NCBI GenBank assembly: GCA_035493835.1
Contig: DATJHO010000055.1
Location: forward strand, 1-29,306
Length of the DNA: 29,306 bases
Source: DASZTU01 sp035493835
Lineage (GTDB): Bacteria > Pseudomonadota > Alphaproteobacteria > Rhizobiales > Devosiaceae
Direction: 5' to 3'
The position numbers were made by a program, and so were the translations under genes. The notes beneath the pieces are model-generated. The model was given only the letters and a program-made list of their open reading frames with translations. It did no database searches and had not been told where the DNA came from. This document shows positions 13,812 through 20,758 of the stretch, in pieces (position 1 is the first letter of the stretch; each line of letters begins with the position of its first letter).

Positions 13812-14495
13812 CTATGCCTCCTCCAGGTCCGCATCGAACTCGCGAAGGTGGAAATTGCGTGGGCCGTCCATGTCGATCACTCCCGCGTTTCGGAGAGAGG
13901 TGATGGCGCGGCATACCGTTTCGACCGAGATACCCAGTTGATCGGCGATATCGTAGCGAGACACGGGGAGAGCGATATCCGATTCGCGTTCCCGGAGGCG
14001 GCCGTGCATGTAACGAAAATATCCATGCACCTTCTCCTCAGCGGTCATCGTGCCGACCAGCAATGTCTGTTCGTGCAGCCGCCGAATGGTCCGGAATGCC
14101 TGCTCGCGGATTTCCTGGGCTACGAGATGATTGCGATCGGCCAGCGCCTCGATCCGCGGCCGGGGATAAGAGGCGGTGACCGTGCCCTCGGTCAGCGCTT
14201 GTACAGCCATCCAATGATGCCCATTGACCACCTCTAAGCCAAAGAAATCGCCAGGCAGCAGAATATCGGCGATCTGCCGCCTGCCGTCCCGTCGCACCAA
14301 AGACTGCCGTGCTGATCCCGAAATGACGCAATACCAATGTTTGGACTCACTGTCCTGTTCGATTATCTCCTGATCGCGATGCCAGTATTTTACGGTTGCC
14401 ATGGACTGCAGTGCGGCGGCGGCGGACCATGTGAGCTCCAAGGGTGCGTCAGGGACGGTATGCCGGCCCGGGGCTAGGTAGTTTCGATTGTCCAT
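13812..14495 (-). CDS. CRP/FNR-family transcriptional regulator, FixK-like
   Basis: A 227-residue regulator of the CRP/FNR superfamily. Residues about 20-130 form the cNMP-type beta-roll (ATVKYWHRDQEIIEQDSESK, ISGSARQSLVRRDGRRQIAD, LLPGDFFGLEVVNGHHWMAV). A dimerisation helix follows, then the HTH_CRP domain near residues 165-215 with recognition helix DIADQLGISVETVCRAITSL. The E-T-V-C-R pattern is that of FixK/FnrN proteins, which read TTGA half-sites. The N-terminal cysteine cluster of oxygen-sensing FNR is missing, so it should be FixK-like and controlled at its expression level. It ends convergently with the FixL-FixJ fusion, echoing FixLJ-FixK modules. The TTGA(C/T)-N4-GTCA(N) sites at 5159, 5182, 9642, 10547 and 11594 are its likely targets. 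Confidence 0.88.
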   Translation of the reverse strand: MDNRNYLAPGRHTVPDAPLELTWSAAAALQSMATVKYWHRDQEIIEQDSESKHWYCVISGSARQSLVRRDGRRQIADILLPGDFFGLEVVNGHHWMAVQALTEGTVTASYPRPRIEALADRNHLVAQEIREQAFRTIRRLHEQTLLVGTMTAEEKVHGYFRYMHGRLRERESDIALPVSRYDIADQLGISVETVCRAITSLRNAGVIDMDGPRNFHLREFDADLEEA

Positions 14496-14801
14496 TTTGC
14501 CCTCTCGGGTTGCCAGTGCAGCGCGACGCTCCGCCCCCGGCTGGTGACTGCGGACGTGAGTATCGCTCCGGCCAATGAGGATTCAAACCTGGGGCCTGCC
14601 CGTTACGGGCATGCCCGTAATCGCGCTCCGTCGCCTTCTGCCCTCTGCCCCCGGCTCTGTTGTGCGTAGGCAGGCTTTTCTATCGGCGCGCCAAAATGCC
14701 CTCACGGACCTTTTCTAGTGCGGTTCACTATCCTAACTGAGGGTCGCGTCGCGAGATGAGCGCGCACTCCCTCCGACACCAATAGGACCATAGCATCCAA
14801 A
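14496..14801. other. Divergent intergenic region between FixK-like and unknown gene
   Basis: About 306 bases from which both flanking genes are transcribed outward. The clear structure is the 18-base palindrome at 14603-14620. No TTGA-type FixK box is evident. AATAGGACC lies 17-25 bases before the ATG at 14802, too far for an ideal ribosome site. Confidence 0.5.
14603..14620. promoter_or_regulatory. Perfect 18-base palindrome, probable operator
   Basis: TTACGGGCATGCCCGTAA is its own reverse complement over all 18 bases. It lies about 110 bases before the FixK-like start (14495, minus) and about 180 before the gene at 14802. The form, two 9-base half-sites with no spacer, suits a dimeric repressor. 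I cannot name the binder. Confidence 0.5.
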
Positions 14802-15296
14802 ATGACCTTGCTGCCCCGAGTCACCGAACTCACTCGCGAGCGCCTCGCTCGTGAACTCGACAATATCGGCCCCACCGCCATCGCCGCCGAAGCCGCCATC
14901 CTTCTAGGAGAAGAAAATCCTGAGCTTCTGGACATGGCAAGGCGCTGTGCTGGCGACTCCGGCGACGCAACCAGGGTGATGGTTGGATTCGGGGCATTCT
15001 ATCGGCTGCTGACGCTGGAGGCCCGGACCGCTGCCAGCCATCCGGCCTTTGCCGCCTTGCCCAGAGTCTCAGCGGAGAGCCGAAATCTGCTGGTCCACCA
15101 GATCGATGCCAAAGGCGCCGAGAGGTTCACTACCGATACCCTGGAACACATGCAGACGCACAATCCCGAATTGCTGCAGATGGCTCACAGTTTCGCCGCT
15201 CGGTTGGAGGCCTACATCGTGGTGATGCAGGGGTTCTGCCTGATCTACGAGGCATTGATCATCCAGTCCGTCGCCGACCGTCGCCGGCTGCACTGA
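14802..15296 (+). CDS. Conserved-looking helical protein of unknown function
   Basis: A 164-residue soluble protein I cannot assign. It is almost wholly helical by eye, with acidic and aliphatic positions alternating (LTRERLARELDNIGPTAIAA, EAAILLGEENPELLDMARRC, TTDTLEHMQTHNPELLQMAH). The block ENPELLDMA recurs as HNPELLQMA about 95 residues later, suggesting an internal duplication of a helix pair. No membrane helix or signal peptide. It diverges from the FixK-like gene across a region with an 18-base palindrome, so it may belong to the same stress regulon, though no FixK-type box is present. Its third codon positions are GC-rich as in neighbouring real genes. Confidence 0.65.
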   Translation: MTLLPRVTELTRERLARELDNIGPTAIAAEAAILLGEENPELLDMARRCAGDSGDATRVMVGFGAFYRLLTLEARTAASHPAFAALPRVSAESRNLLVHQIDAKGAERFTTDTLEHMQTHNPELLQMAHSFAARLEAYIVVMQGFCLIYEALIIQSVADRRRLH

Positions 15297-15325
15297 CCCG
15301 GGAGCTGTTCCGGGCGCAATGGGGG

Positions 15326-15600
15326 TCAAGCCGCGCCGGGGATGCGATCAATCCGGACAACATGTCGGATGACGAGATCAAGAACCTTCTGGCGGCGGAG
15401 TAGGCGGTGGCCCGCAAGTTCCGCGAGGCTCGCGCCCTGCTGAGAGATCTGCTCGACCGGCACGAAGCAGGTGTCGAGAACGTCCGAGCGTATCCCGACC
15501 ACGAAGGGTTTCGTGACGTCGTCGAGGTCGACCGCTTTGCGCGTGAGATACGGGCGGCCGTCGCTCTTGGCGCTGTCGTGGAAGTGTGCAAAACCTAGGA
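15326..15600 (-). pseudogene. Possible gene remnant, unidentified
   Basis: An open frame on the minus strand ending at 15326 whose codons from about 15590 leftward carry mostly G or C in third position, better than the competing plus-strand frames. Readable segments are YLTRKAVDLDDVTKPFVVGI, SDVLDTCFVPVEQISQQGAS and LAELAGHRLLRRQKVLDLVI. No family is recognised. The upstream part of the same frame runs into the repeat cluster at 15621-15727 and looks non-coding, so a 5' truncation is likely. Listed for completeness only. Confidence 0.25.
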
Positions 15601-15620
15601 ATTTCAAGGCGTCGAGATGG

Positions 15621-15727
15621 TCGACTCGTGATCCCTTGGCAAGGCTCCCAAATCGACTCGGAATCCCTTGGCGAATCGACTCATCGCGTGTTGGCACATC
15701 GAGGGGAATCAGCTACCTAGCCGACTC
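15621..15727. repeat. GANTC-rich repeat cluster (CcrM methylation sites)
   Basis: Seven GANTC sites in 105 bases: GACTC at 15623, 15655, 15678 and 15723; GAATC at 15661, 15673 and 15706. Part of the cause is an imperfect direct repeat, TCGACTCG-NN-ATCCCTTGGC at 15621-15640 and 15653-15672 (32-base offset). GANTC is the CcrM target in alphaproteobacteria; chance at this base composition would give well under one. The next gene starts 56 bases downstream at 15783. Confidence 0.7.
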
Positions 15728-15782
15728 GCAATTTATTGGTGCCGACACCCGCCGGTCGCCGGCAATATGTAAAGGATTGCCG

Positions 15783-16292
15783 ATGGCCGCCCTGTTGATG
15801 CGCAAGATTCCCGCGCCCGTCCGCCGCATCGCTCTGGCCGCGCTCGTGGTGGCAGGGCTCGCCCCGGCGCTTGCGGGCTGCGACATGTTCGGCACCAGCG
15901 GCGGCGGCGAGTTGTCGCCGGGGCTGACGGCCTCGATGTCGTCCCCTGGGGCCAGCCTCGACCGGGCGACCGCGCTCGACCTCATTAACCAGTATCGCGG
16001 CACGGTGGGCGCCAGCGCCCTCACCGACGACCCCAGCCTCGATGCCCAGGCGCAGAGCCTAGCCGCGACCTATGCCAAGAACGACAAGGCCCCCACGGCG
16101 CCGTCCGGCATCGTGGGCCTGCGCGCCAGCGCCGGCTATGCCAATTTCGCCGAAACCTTTTCGGGCTGGCGCAACAGCCCGGCCGACGCCGCAGTGCTCG
16201 CCAGTGCGCAGGGCACCCGCGCCGGCATCGCGACCGTCTACGACCCGAACTCGACCTATGGGGTCTACTGGATCCTGGTCCTTGGCGCCTGA
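15783..16292 (+). CDS. CAP/SCP-domain lipoprotein
   Basis: A 169-residue exported lipoprotein. The basic start, a hydrophobic run (RRIALAALVVAGLAPALAGC) and the lipobox LAG-Cys near residue 36 predict signal peptidase II processing and membrane anchoring. The mature part is a CAP (SCP/PR-1) domain: ALDLINQYRGTVGASALTDD, SLDAQAQSLAATYAKNDK, NFAETFSGWRNSPADAAVL and a final TYGVYWILVLG strand. The metal-site histidines typical of many CAP proteins are not seen, so binding and not catalysis is likely. The start ATG at 15783 follows AAAGGATTGCCG; an internal ATG at 15798 is possible. The stop overlaps the start of the TusA-like gene. The upstream region carries the GANTC cluster. Confidence 0.82.
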   Translation: MAALLMRKIPAPVRRIALAALVVAGLAPALAGCDMFGTSGGGELSPGLTASMSSPGASLDRATALDLINQYRGTVGASALTDDPSLDAQAQSLAATYAKNDKAPTAPSGIVGLRASAGYANFAETFSGWRNSPADAAVLASAQGTRAGIATVYDPNSTYGVYWILVLGA

Positions 16293-16521
16293 GGCGCCAG
16301 AAATCCTCGACGCGCGCGGGCTGAAATGCCCGCTGCCGGTGCTGAAGGCAGAAAAGCGCCTCGCGACGCTGCCACCCGGCTCAGCGCTGATCGTGCTCGC
16401 CACCGACCCGATGGCCAAGGTGGACATCCCGCTGTTCTGCCGCCAGCGGGGGTTTTCGTGCACGCAGGAGACGGATGGCGAAACGCTGCGATTCGTGATT
16501 GGCGTGCCGGCTGAAGGGTGA
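16282..16521 (+). CDS. TusA/SirA-family sulfur carrier-like protein
   Basis: A 79-residue protein of the TusA-like fold. The signature is ILDARGLKCPLPVLKAEKRL near the N-terminus, with the persulfide-carrying Cys in the C-P-x-P-V motif. It is followed by SALIVLATDPMAKVDIPLFC and a final GETLRFVIG strand. TusA-like proteins carry sulfur to partners in tRNA thiolation, molybdenum cofactor or other sulfur transfer; which one cannot be told here. The start is uncertain: TTG at 16282 gives the normal family N-terminus and overlaps the lipoprotein stop, suggesting coupling. ATG at 16258 would add eight residues. It is convergent with the D,D-carboxypeptidase gene. Confidence 0.82.
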   Translation: MAPEAPEILDARGLKCPLPVLKAEKRLATLPPGSALIVLATDPMAKVDIPLFCRQRGFSCTQETDGETLRFVIGVPAEG

Positions 16522-16558
16522 GGCGCTTCCTAATCGCGTTCCTCTCCCCGATCGTCAT

Positions 16559-16577
16559 GGCCGGGCTTGACCCGGCC
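16559..16577. repeat. Short palindromic repeat between convergent genes
   Basis: GGCCGGG-CTTGA-CCCGGCC, a perfect 7-base stem with a 5-base loop, within the ATCGTCATGGCCGGGCTTGACCCGG context that is a very common dispersed repeat in Rhizobiales. It lies between the convergent TusA-like and carboxypeptidase genes and could act as a transcription-ending hairpin, though no T-run follows. Confidence 0.65.
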
Positions 16578-16623
16578 GCGACGAAGGAGGAGCGGGAATC
16601 CTCCAACCCGACAGGATAGCCCT

Positions 16624-17811
16624 TTACTTCCCTGCCCCAGCGTCACTGTCGCCCTGCGCCGGCTGTGTATCCGCGGCGGTCGTTACCCCAGTAGCGACAG
16701 CGGCGGCCGTAACCGGGCCGAGATCGGTGGCGGCGTAAGTGTTGCTGGGAATCTTGTCGGTGAGGTAGTTCGGCGAGCCCTTGAGGCCGAGCCGGAAGGC
16801 CTTGAGCCGTGCGGTGACATAGGCCTTGGCCTCCCTGCCGCAGAGCAGCGGCTTCATGTCCATCGGCGGTTCGCTCGTATTGTCGACGATGTCGACCACG
16901 CTGCTGCCCGAATCCTTGTAGTCGCCGGAAAAGCCTTTCGTCAGCATCTGCCCGGCCAGTTGGTCGCGCTCGCGCGACGACGAGCCGCCCAGCACCACCG
17001 CGAGCAATTGCCGCCCGTTTCGGTTGACCGTGGCCACGAGGTTCAGCCCCGAGGCGCAGATGAAGCCGGTCTTCATCCCGTCCGTGCCCTCAAAGCTCGT
17101 CAGCAGCATATTGTTGCCCTTGAGCGGCACCTTGTTGAGCGTGACGATGTGGGTGCGATAGATCTGATCGTATTCCGGGAAGGTGCGCCTGAGGTCGATG
17201 GCAAGCACCGCAAGGTCGCGCGCCGTGGTGACCTGGCCATCATCGGGGAGGCCATTCACATTGTCATAGTGGGTGCGGACCAGCCCGAGCTTGGCCGCGG
17301 TGGCGTTCATTTCGGCAGCAAAGGCATCGGTACTGCCGGCGACCGTCTCGGCGACGGCCACCGCCATGTCGTTGGCCGATTTGACGAGCATCACATAGAG
17401 CGCGTCCTTGAGCGTCAGCGACTCGCCGGCCTTGAGCCCCGAGCGGGCCGGCGCTTCGTTGACCGCCTTGCGCGACATGACGACCCGCGTATCGAGCGTG
17501 ACCCGGCCCGCGGCCAGCGCCTGGAAGGTCACATAGGCCGTCATCAGCTTGGTCAGCGAGGCCGGGTGCCACGGGGCCCCGGCGTTCTGCTCGTAGAGCA
17601 CGTTGCCGGTGGTCATGTCGACGAGGAGCTGCGGCAAGGTGACGCTAGGGAGCGGCTTGGCGGCAGCGGGCTTCGCCTTGGCGGCGGGCCTTTGATGTGC
17701 CGGATGCGGAATGGGCGCCGTATGCTGCGTGGCCGCCGAAACCGGGCCGGCCGCTCCCATGGCAAAAAGCCCAAGGCCAACAACGAACAAGATACGCCGG
17801 GCTTTGTGCAC
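16624..17811 (-). CDS. D-alanyl-D-alanine carboxypeptidase (penicillin-binding protein, S11 family)
   Basis: A 395-residue periplasmic serine peptidase that trims the terminal D-Ala from peptidoglycan stem peptides. A signal peptide is clear (ARRILFVVGLGLFAMGAAGP, cleavage near VSAA). After a Pro/Ala/Lys-rich linker come the three active-site motifs: S-x-x-K in PASLTKLMTAYVTF, S-x-N in VKSANDMAVAVAE, and K-T-G in GTDGMKTGFICASG. The C-terminal region has an Ala/Thr-rich extension. The start is GTG at 17811. A long open frame on the opposite strand is only its shadow. It diverges from the HxlR-type regulator, with about 205 bases between them. Confidence 0.92.
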   Translation of the reverse strand: MHKARRILFVVGLGLFAMGAAGPVSAATQHTAPIPHPAHQRPAAKAKPAAAKPLPSVTLPQLLVDMTTGNVLYEQNAGAPWHPASLTKLMTAYVTFQALAAGRVTLDTRVVMSRKAVNEAPARSGLKAGESLTLKDALYVMLVKSANDMAVAVAETVAGSTDAFAAEMNATAAKLGLVRTHYDNVNGLPDDGQVTTARDLAVLAIDLRRTFPEYDQIYRTHIVTLNKVPLKGNNMLLTSFEGTDGMKTGFICASGLNLVATVNRNGRQLLAVVLGGSSSRERDQLAGQMLTKGFSGDYKDSGSSVVDIVDNTSEPPMDMKPLLCGREAKAYVTARLKAFRLGLKGSPNYLTDKIPSNTYAATDLGPVTAAAVATGVTTAADTQPAQGDSDAGAGK

Positions 17812-18016
17812 GAGGGTCGGCTCCGTGAATGTTGGTGAACAGTTGGCCCCTCATACCAGCCCGGATTGGCGACCTCAATGCGGCGCTGCTGCAACACAAA
17901 GTGAGCCGGACAACCTTCCACGGATTAAAATCGGAGGCGCATTCAAGTCGCACTCTAGGCACAAACGATAACCGTCTCTATATCTGTGCGTGACGTATGT
18001 TCAAGGAGGCAAGCCG

Positions 18017-18430
18017 ATGTCGCTCAAGGACACCAGCGAGAATTCCAACTGCCGCGCCATGTCGGACGTTCTCAATCGCATCGGCGACAAGTGGAGCGTG
18101 ATGGTGGTGGGGATGCTGTCGCATGGCACGCTGCGCTTCAACGAGCTGAAGCGCCACATCAATGGCATCTCCCAGCGCATGCTGACGCTGACGCTGCGGA
18201 ATCTCGAGCGCGACGGGCTCGTCACCCGCACCATCTATCCCGAAATTCCGCCGCGGGTGGAGTATGGCCTGACCGAGCTCGGCAACACCTTGCGCGAGCC
18301 GATCGGGGCGCTCTGGGATTGGTCGGCGGCTAATCACCAGGCGATCGTTGCCGCCCGGATGAAGTATGACGCGGCCCATGGCGAGCAGGAACCCGCCGCC
18401 CCGGCGCGCAAATACGCAGGCGCCGCGTAA
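18017..18430 (+). CDS. HxlR-family transcriptional regulator
   Basis: A 137-residue winged-helix regulator of the HxlR type. The family opening is present: an N-terminal Cys (NCRAMSDVLNRIGDKWSVMV), a second segment LRFNELKRHINGISQRMLTL, TLRNLERDGLVTRTIYPEIP and VEYGLTELGNTLREPIGALW. The cysteine at about residue 12 is the redox/aldehyde-responsive position in studied members. The start ATG at 18017 has AAGGAGG seven bases upstream. The divergent carboxypeptidase gene and the downstream stress protein are candidate targets. The last 20 residues are an Ala/Pro-rich tail. Confidence 0.9.
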   Translation: MSLKDTSENSNCRAMSDVLNRIGDKWSVMVVGMLSHGTLRFNELKRHINGISQRMLTLTLRNLERDGLVTRTIYPEIPPRVEYGLTELGNTLREPIGALWDWSAANHQAIVAARMKYDAAHGEQEPAAPARKYAGAA

Positions 18431-18550
18431 CAGCGGCTGCCTTGACCGGCCGCGCGGAACGTTTGGCTCCCCCGCGCCGTTCTCCGCCATCATTGCCTGC
18501 GCCAAAAGAGGCAACAAGCCGCGCAGGACGATACGGATGGAGGAGCTAGA

Positions 18551-19165
18551 ATGCAGACCATTGCGGGTCTTTTCGATGACTACGCTGATGCGTCCTCGGC
18601 GGTGCGCGAGTTGCACGCGGCAGGAATTGCCAACGCGGATATCTCGCTGGTGACATCCGACCAAGGGGCGGCCGAGCCAGCCAAGCCCAGCAAGCTCGCG
18701 ACCGATGTCACTAATGGCGCCGAAGGCGGCGCCGGGGCAGGCGTGGTGCTCGGCGGCGCGGGCGGCCTGCTCGCAAGCATCGGGGTGTTGGCTGTTCCCG
18801 GCGTCGGGCCGGTGATTGCCGGCGGCTGGCTGCTGGCGACAGCGGCAGGAGCTGCGGCCGGGGCAATCTTCGGCGGCGCGACCGGCGGCATCATTGGCGC
18901 GCTGGTTTCGGGCGGCCTGCCCGAGTCCGATGCCCATGTCTATTCCGAGGGCCTCCGCCGCGGCGGGAGCCTGGTGACCGTGCGCGTGCCCGATGACAAG
19001 CTCGATCAGGCCCGGATGATCCTCGAGGATAATGACAGCGTCGATATCCAGGAACGCCGGGCCGTCCTCGAGGGCGAGGGCTGGCACGGCTTCGACGAGA
19101 GCGCCCCGCCCTTGGCGCCGAAACAGCAAATGCCGCGCTCGTCATCGGTGCCGCCGGCGATTTGA
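18551..19165 (+). CDS. General stress protein 17M-like, glycine-zipper membrane protein
   Basis: A 204-residue protein. The N-terminal 40 residues (TIAGLFDDYADASSAVRELH, AAGIANADISLVTSD) match the general stress protein 17M-like domain. The centre is an extremely Gly/Ala-rich hydrophobic region (GAGVVLGGAGGLLASIGVLA, ATAAGAAAGAIFGGATGGII) with glycine-zipper spacing, probably membrane-inserted. The last part (LRRGGSLVTVRVPDDKLDQA, ARMILEDNDSVDIQERR) is a ferredoxin-like strand pair that resembles the end of the chaperone-linked relic at 11228-11461. GGAGGAGCT lies just before the ATG at 18551. It probably acts in envelope stress, but no mechanism is known to me. Confidence 0.8.
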   Translation: MQTIAGLFDDYADASSAVRELHAAGIANADISLVTSDQGAAEPAKPSKLATDVTNGAEGGAGAGVVLGGAGGLLASIGVLAVPGVGPVIAGGWLLATAAGAAAGAIFGGATGGIIGALVSGGLPESDAHVYSEGLRRGGSLVTVRVPDDKLDQARMILEDNDSVDIQERRAVLEGEGWHGFDESAPPLAPKQQMPRSSSVPPAI

Positions 19166-19238
19166 GGGCGCGCATCGCTTCCCCCTCGAGGGGAGGAGTG
19201 AGGTAGGACTTGTCTGGGCTTCGGTCCAGCCCCTGCGT

Positions 19239-20363
19239 TCAGTCTATCCCGGCCACCCGTTCGCCTGGAAAGGCTGCGCCGTCCAGCCCATTGCTGTGTT
19301 CGGCGGCCGGCGAAGCAAAACCTTCGACGGCGGTGCGCGTGCGCGGCAGGGCAAGCGGATGCTCGGCCTTGAGATAGCCGATAAGCTTTTCGCGGATATC
19401 GCAGCGCAAGTCGAACAAATGCCCGCCATTGGCAGCGCTGACCAGCACGCGGACCTCCATCGTGCGTTCGCGAAAATCGGTGATCTGTACCGCGAAGACT
19501 TTCTTGTCCCAGAGCGGGGAGGCTTCGACGACCTCCTTGGCCTTGGCGCGAAGCGCCTCGATGGGAGCCTGGTAGTCGAGATACATCATCACATAACCGA
19601 GCAGGTTCATGCTTTCGCGCGTCCAGTTCTGGAACGGCTGCTCGATGAAATAGCTGAGCGGCAACACCAGGCGCCTGAGGTCCCAGGTCCGCACCACGAC
19701 ATAGGTGGAGGTGATATCCTCGACGGTACCGAAATCGCCTTCGACGATGAGCGAATCGCCGATCTTGATCGGCTGGGTAATGGCGATCTGGATGCCCGCA
19801 AAAAGATTCTTGAGCACCGGCTGCAGGGCGAGACCGGCGATGACGCCGGCCGCGCCCGCGGAAGCCAGAAGGCTGATGCCGTATTGGCGCACGCCGTCAA
19901 AGGTCATCAGCCCGGCGCTGATGGCCGTGAGCCAGACGAGAAACCCGGCGACCCGCCGGAGGATATGGGTTTGCGTTACGTGCTTGCGGGCGAGGAAGCT
20001 GTCCGCCGCGTCGGCCTTGAAGCGCCGGATATAGAGCCCCATCCAGATGTTCAGCGCCGTCCACGTCACGTCCGCGATGAGCGCGATAATGCCCAGTTGC
20101 AGGATGTGCTGAACGAAAGTGGACTGGTCGCTCGTCAGCGGCGCGATATCGGTCGCCAGCACCAGCGCCAAGACGATCAAGGTCAGCCGGGTGGGATTTT
20201 TGAGGCGCACCAGCAGCGCCTGCCAGAGGGCATCGCGAGACTGCACCAGCCGGCCCAGCCCGCTATAGGCCAGCCGGTGGACCATTATCGCCAGAACGAG
20301 GCTGACGACGACTTCCAGCAGCCCCACGACCCACGCGGGGACTGCGGCCAAGGTTTCAGTCAC
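19239..20363 (-). CDS. Small-conductance mechanosensitive channel, MscS family
   Basis: A 374-residue inner-membrane channel releasing solutes on hypo-osmotic shock. Four to five membrane helices are seen: WVVGLLEVVVSLVLAIMVHR, LTLIVLALVLATDIAPL, LGIIALIADVTWTALNIWMG, VAGFLVWLTAISAGLMTFDG. The pore helix and beta domain follow (LLASAGAAGVIAGLALQPVL, KNLFAGIQIAITQPIKIGDS, VEDITSTYVVVRTWDLRRLV), the core MscS signature. A C-terminal cytoplasmic domain ends near TRTAVEGFAS. The start is GTG at 20363 (VTETLAAVPAWVVG). It stands alone, with the tRNA-Leu gene upstream on the same strand. Confidence 0.9.
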   Translation of the reverse strand: MTETLAAVPAWVVGLLEVVVSLVLAIMVHRLAYSGLGRLVQSRDALWQALLVRLKNPTRLTLIVLALVLATDIAPLTSDQSTFVQHILQLGIIALIADVTWTALNIWMGLYIRRFKADAADSFLARKHVTQTHILRRVAGFLVWLTAISAGLMTFDGVRQYGISLLASAGAAGVIAGLALQPVLKNLFAGIQIAITQPIKIGDSLIVEGDFGTVEDITSTYVVVRTWDLRRLVLPLSYFIEQPFQNWTRESMNLLGYVMMYLDYQAPIEALRAKAKEVVEASPLWDKKVFAVQITDFRERTMEVRVLVSAANGGHLFDLRCDIREKLIGYLKAEHPLALPRTRTAVEGFASPAAEHSNGLDGAAFPGERVAGID

Positions 20364-20501
20364 TGCTTGCAGCTTAACGCCCCCCTGGTGCCATTGCCGG
20401 CCGATGACCCATAGCCGGCAGATCTAATCCGAACAGGACATCTTGGCGGATGCAAGGTGGATGATTGGGGCCGATCCTCAAGGAAGGCAAACGCCGGTTT
20501 A

Positions 20502-20586
20502 TGGTGCGGGCGGTCGGAATCGAACCGACACTCTTTTCAGAACTGGATTTTGAGTCCAGCGCGTCTACCAGTTCCGCCACGCCCGC
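20502..20586 (-). tRNA. tRNA-Leu (CAA anticodon), CCA encoded
   Basis: On the minus strand the gene begins GCGGGCGTGGCGGAACTGGTAG and ends CGACCGCCCGCACCA. The 7-base acceptor stem GCGGGCG/CGCCCGC is perfect, with discriminator A and an encoded CCA. The anticodon stem CTGGA/TCCAG holds loop CTCAAAA, anticodon CAA, decoding UUG leucine. An extended variable arm, expected for leucine tRNAs, precedes GTCGGTTCGATTCCGAC as the T arm. Length is 85 bases with CCA. Confidence 0.97.
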
Positions 20587-20758
20587 CGGCGCCCGTGATC
20601 GGATCGATGATCACGTGCAAAACCGGCGCGAGTTAAGGCAAAACCCCCCTTGCCGTCAATTGGCCATCGCGTTTCCCCGCTGTTACCCCCTGGCGGCGCT
20701 TGCCTTGGCCCGGCGGCAATGGGCACTATGGGGCACAAAACAATCGGAAGCATTTGCC

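Larger units (their letters stand above)
15297..15782. other. Ambiguous stretch: possible gene remnants and a GANTC cluster
   Basis: About 490 bases without an assignable gene. On the plus strand, 15300-15403 reads like a C-terminal tail (ending NMSDDEIKNLLAAE), and a GTG at 15407 opens 63 codons (RKFREARALLRDLLDRHEAG). On the minus strand, 15326 to about 15600 is open with strongly GC-rich third positions (HFHDSAKSDGRPYLTRKAVD, VTKPFVVGIRSDVLDTCFVP). I recognise neither and they overlap, so at most one is real. From 15621 a GANTC-rich repeat cluster leads to the lipoprotein gene. Confidence 0.35.

Noticed and set aside
15407..15598. Plus-strand frame considered as the start of a defence-system gene
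   Set aside because: Only a vague resemblance in a leucine/arginine-rich helix; 63 codons with no domain, and a competing minus-strand frame. Not supported.
16567..17838. A 423-codon open frame on the plus strand opposite the D,D-carboxypeptidase gene
   Set aside because: The minus-strand frame has a signal peptide and all three S11 active-site motifs. The plus frame is an Arg/Gly/His-rich shadow of a GC-rich gene.
19032..20414. A 460-codon plus-strand frame across the MscS gene
   Set aside because: MscS membrane helices and the beta-domain signature lie on the minus strand. The plus frame overlaps the end of the stress-protein gene and is a shadow.
20502..20586. tRNA-Leu as an attachment site for an integrated island
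   Set aside because: No integrase is nearby and I could not find a repeated copy of the tRNA 3' end within the window. The decayed island lies on the far side of many core genes.
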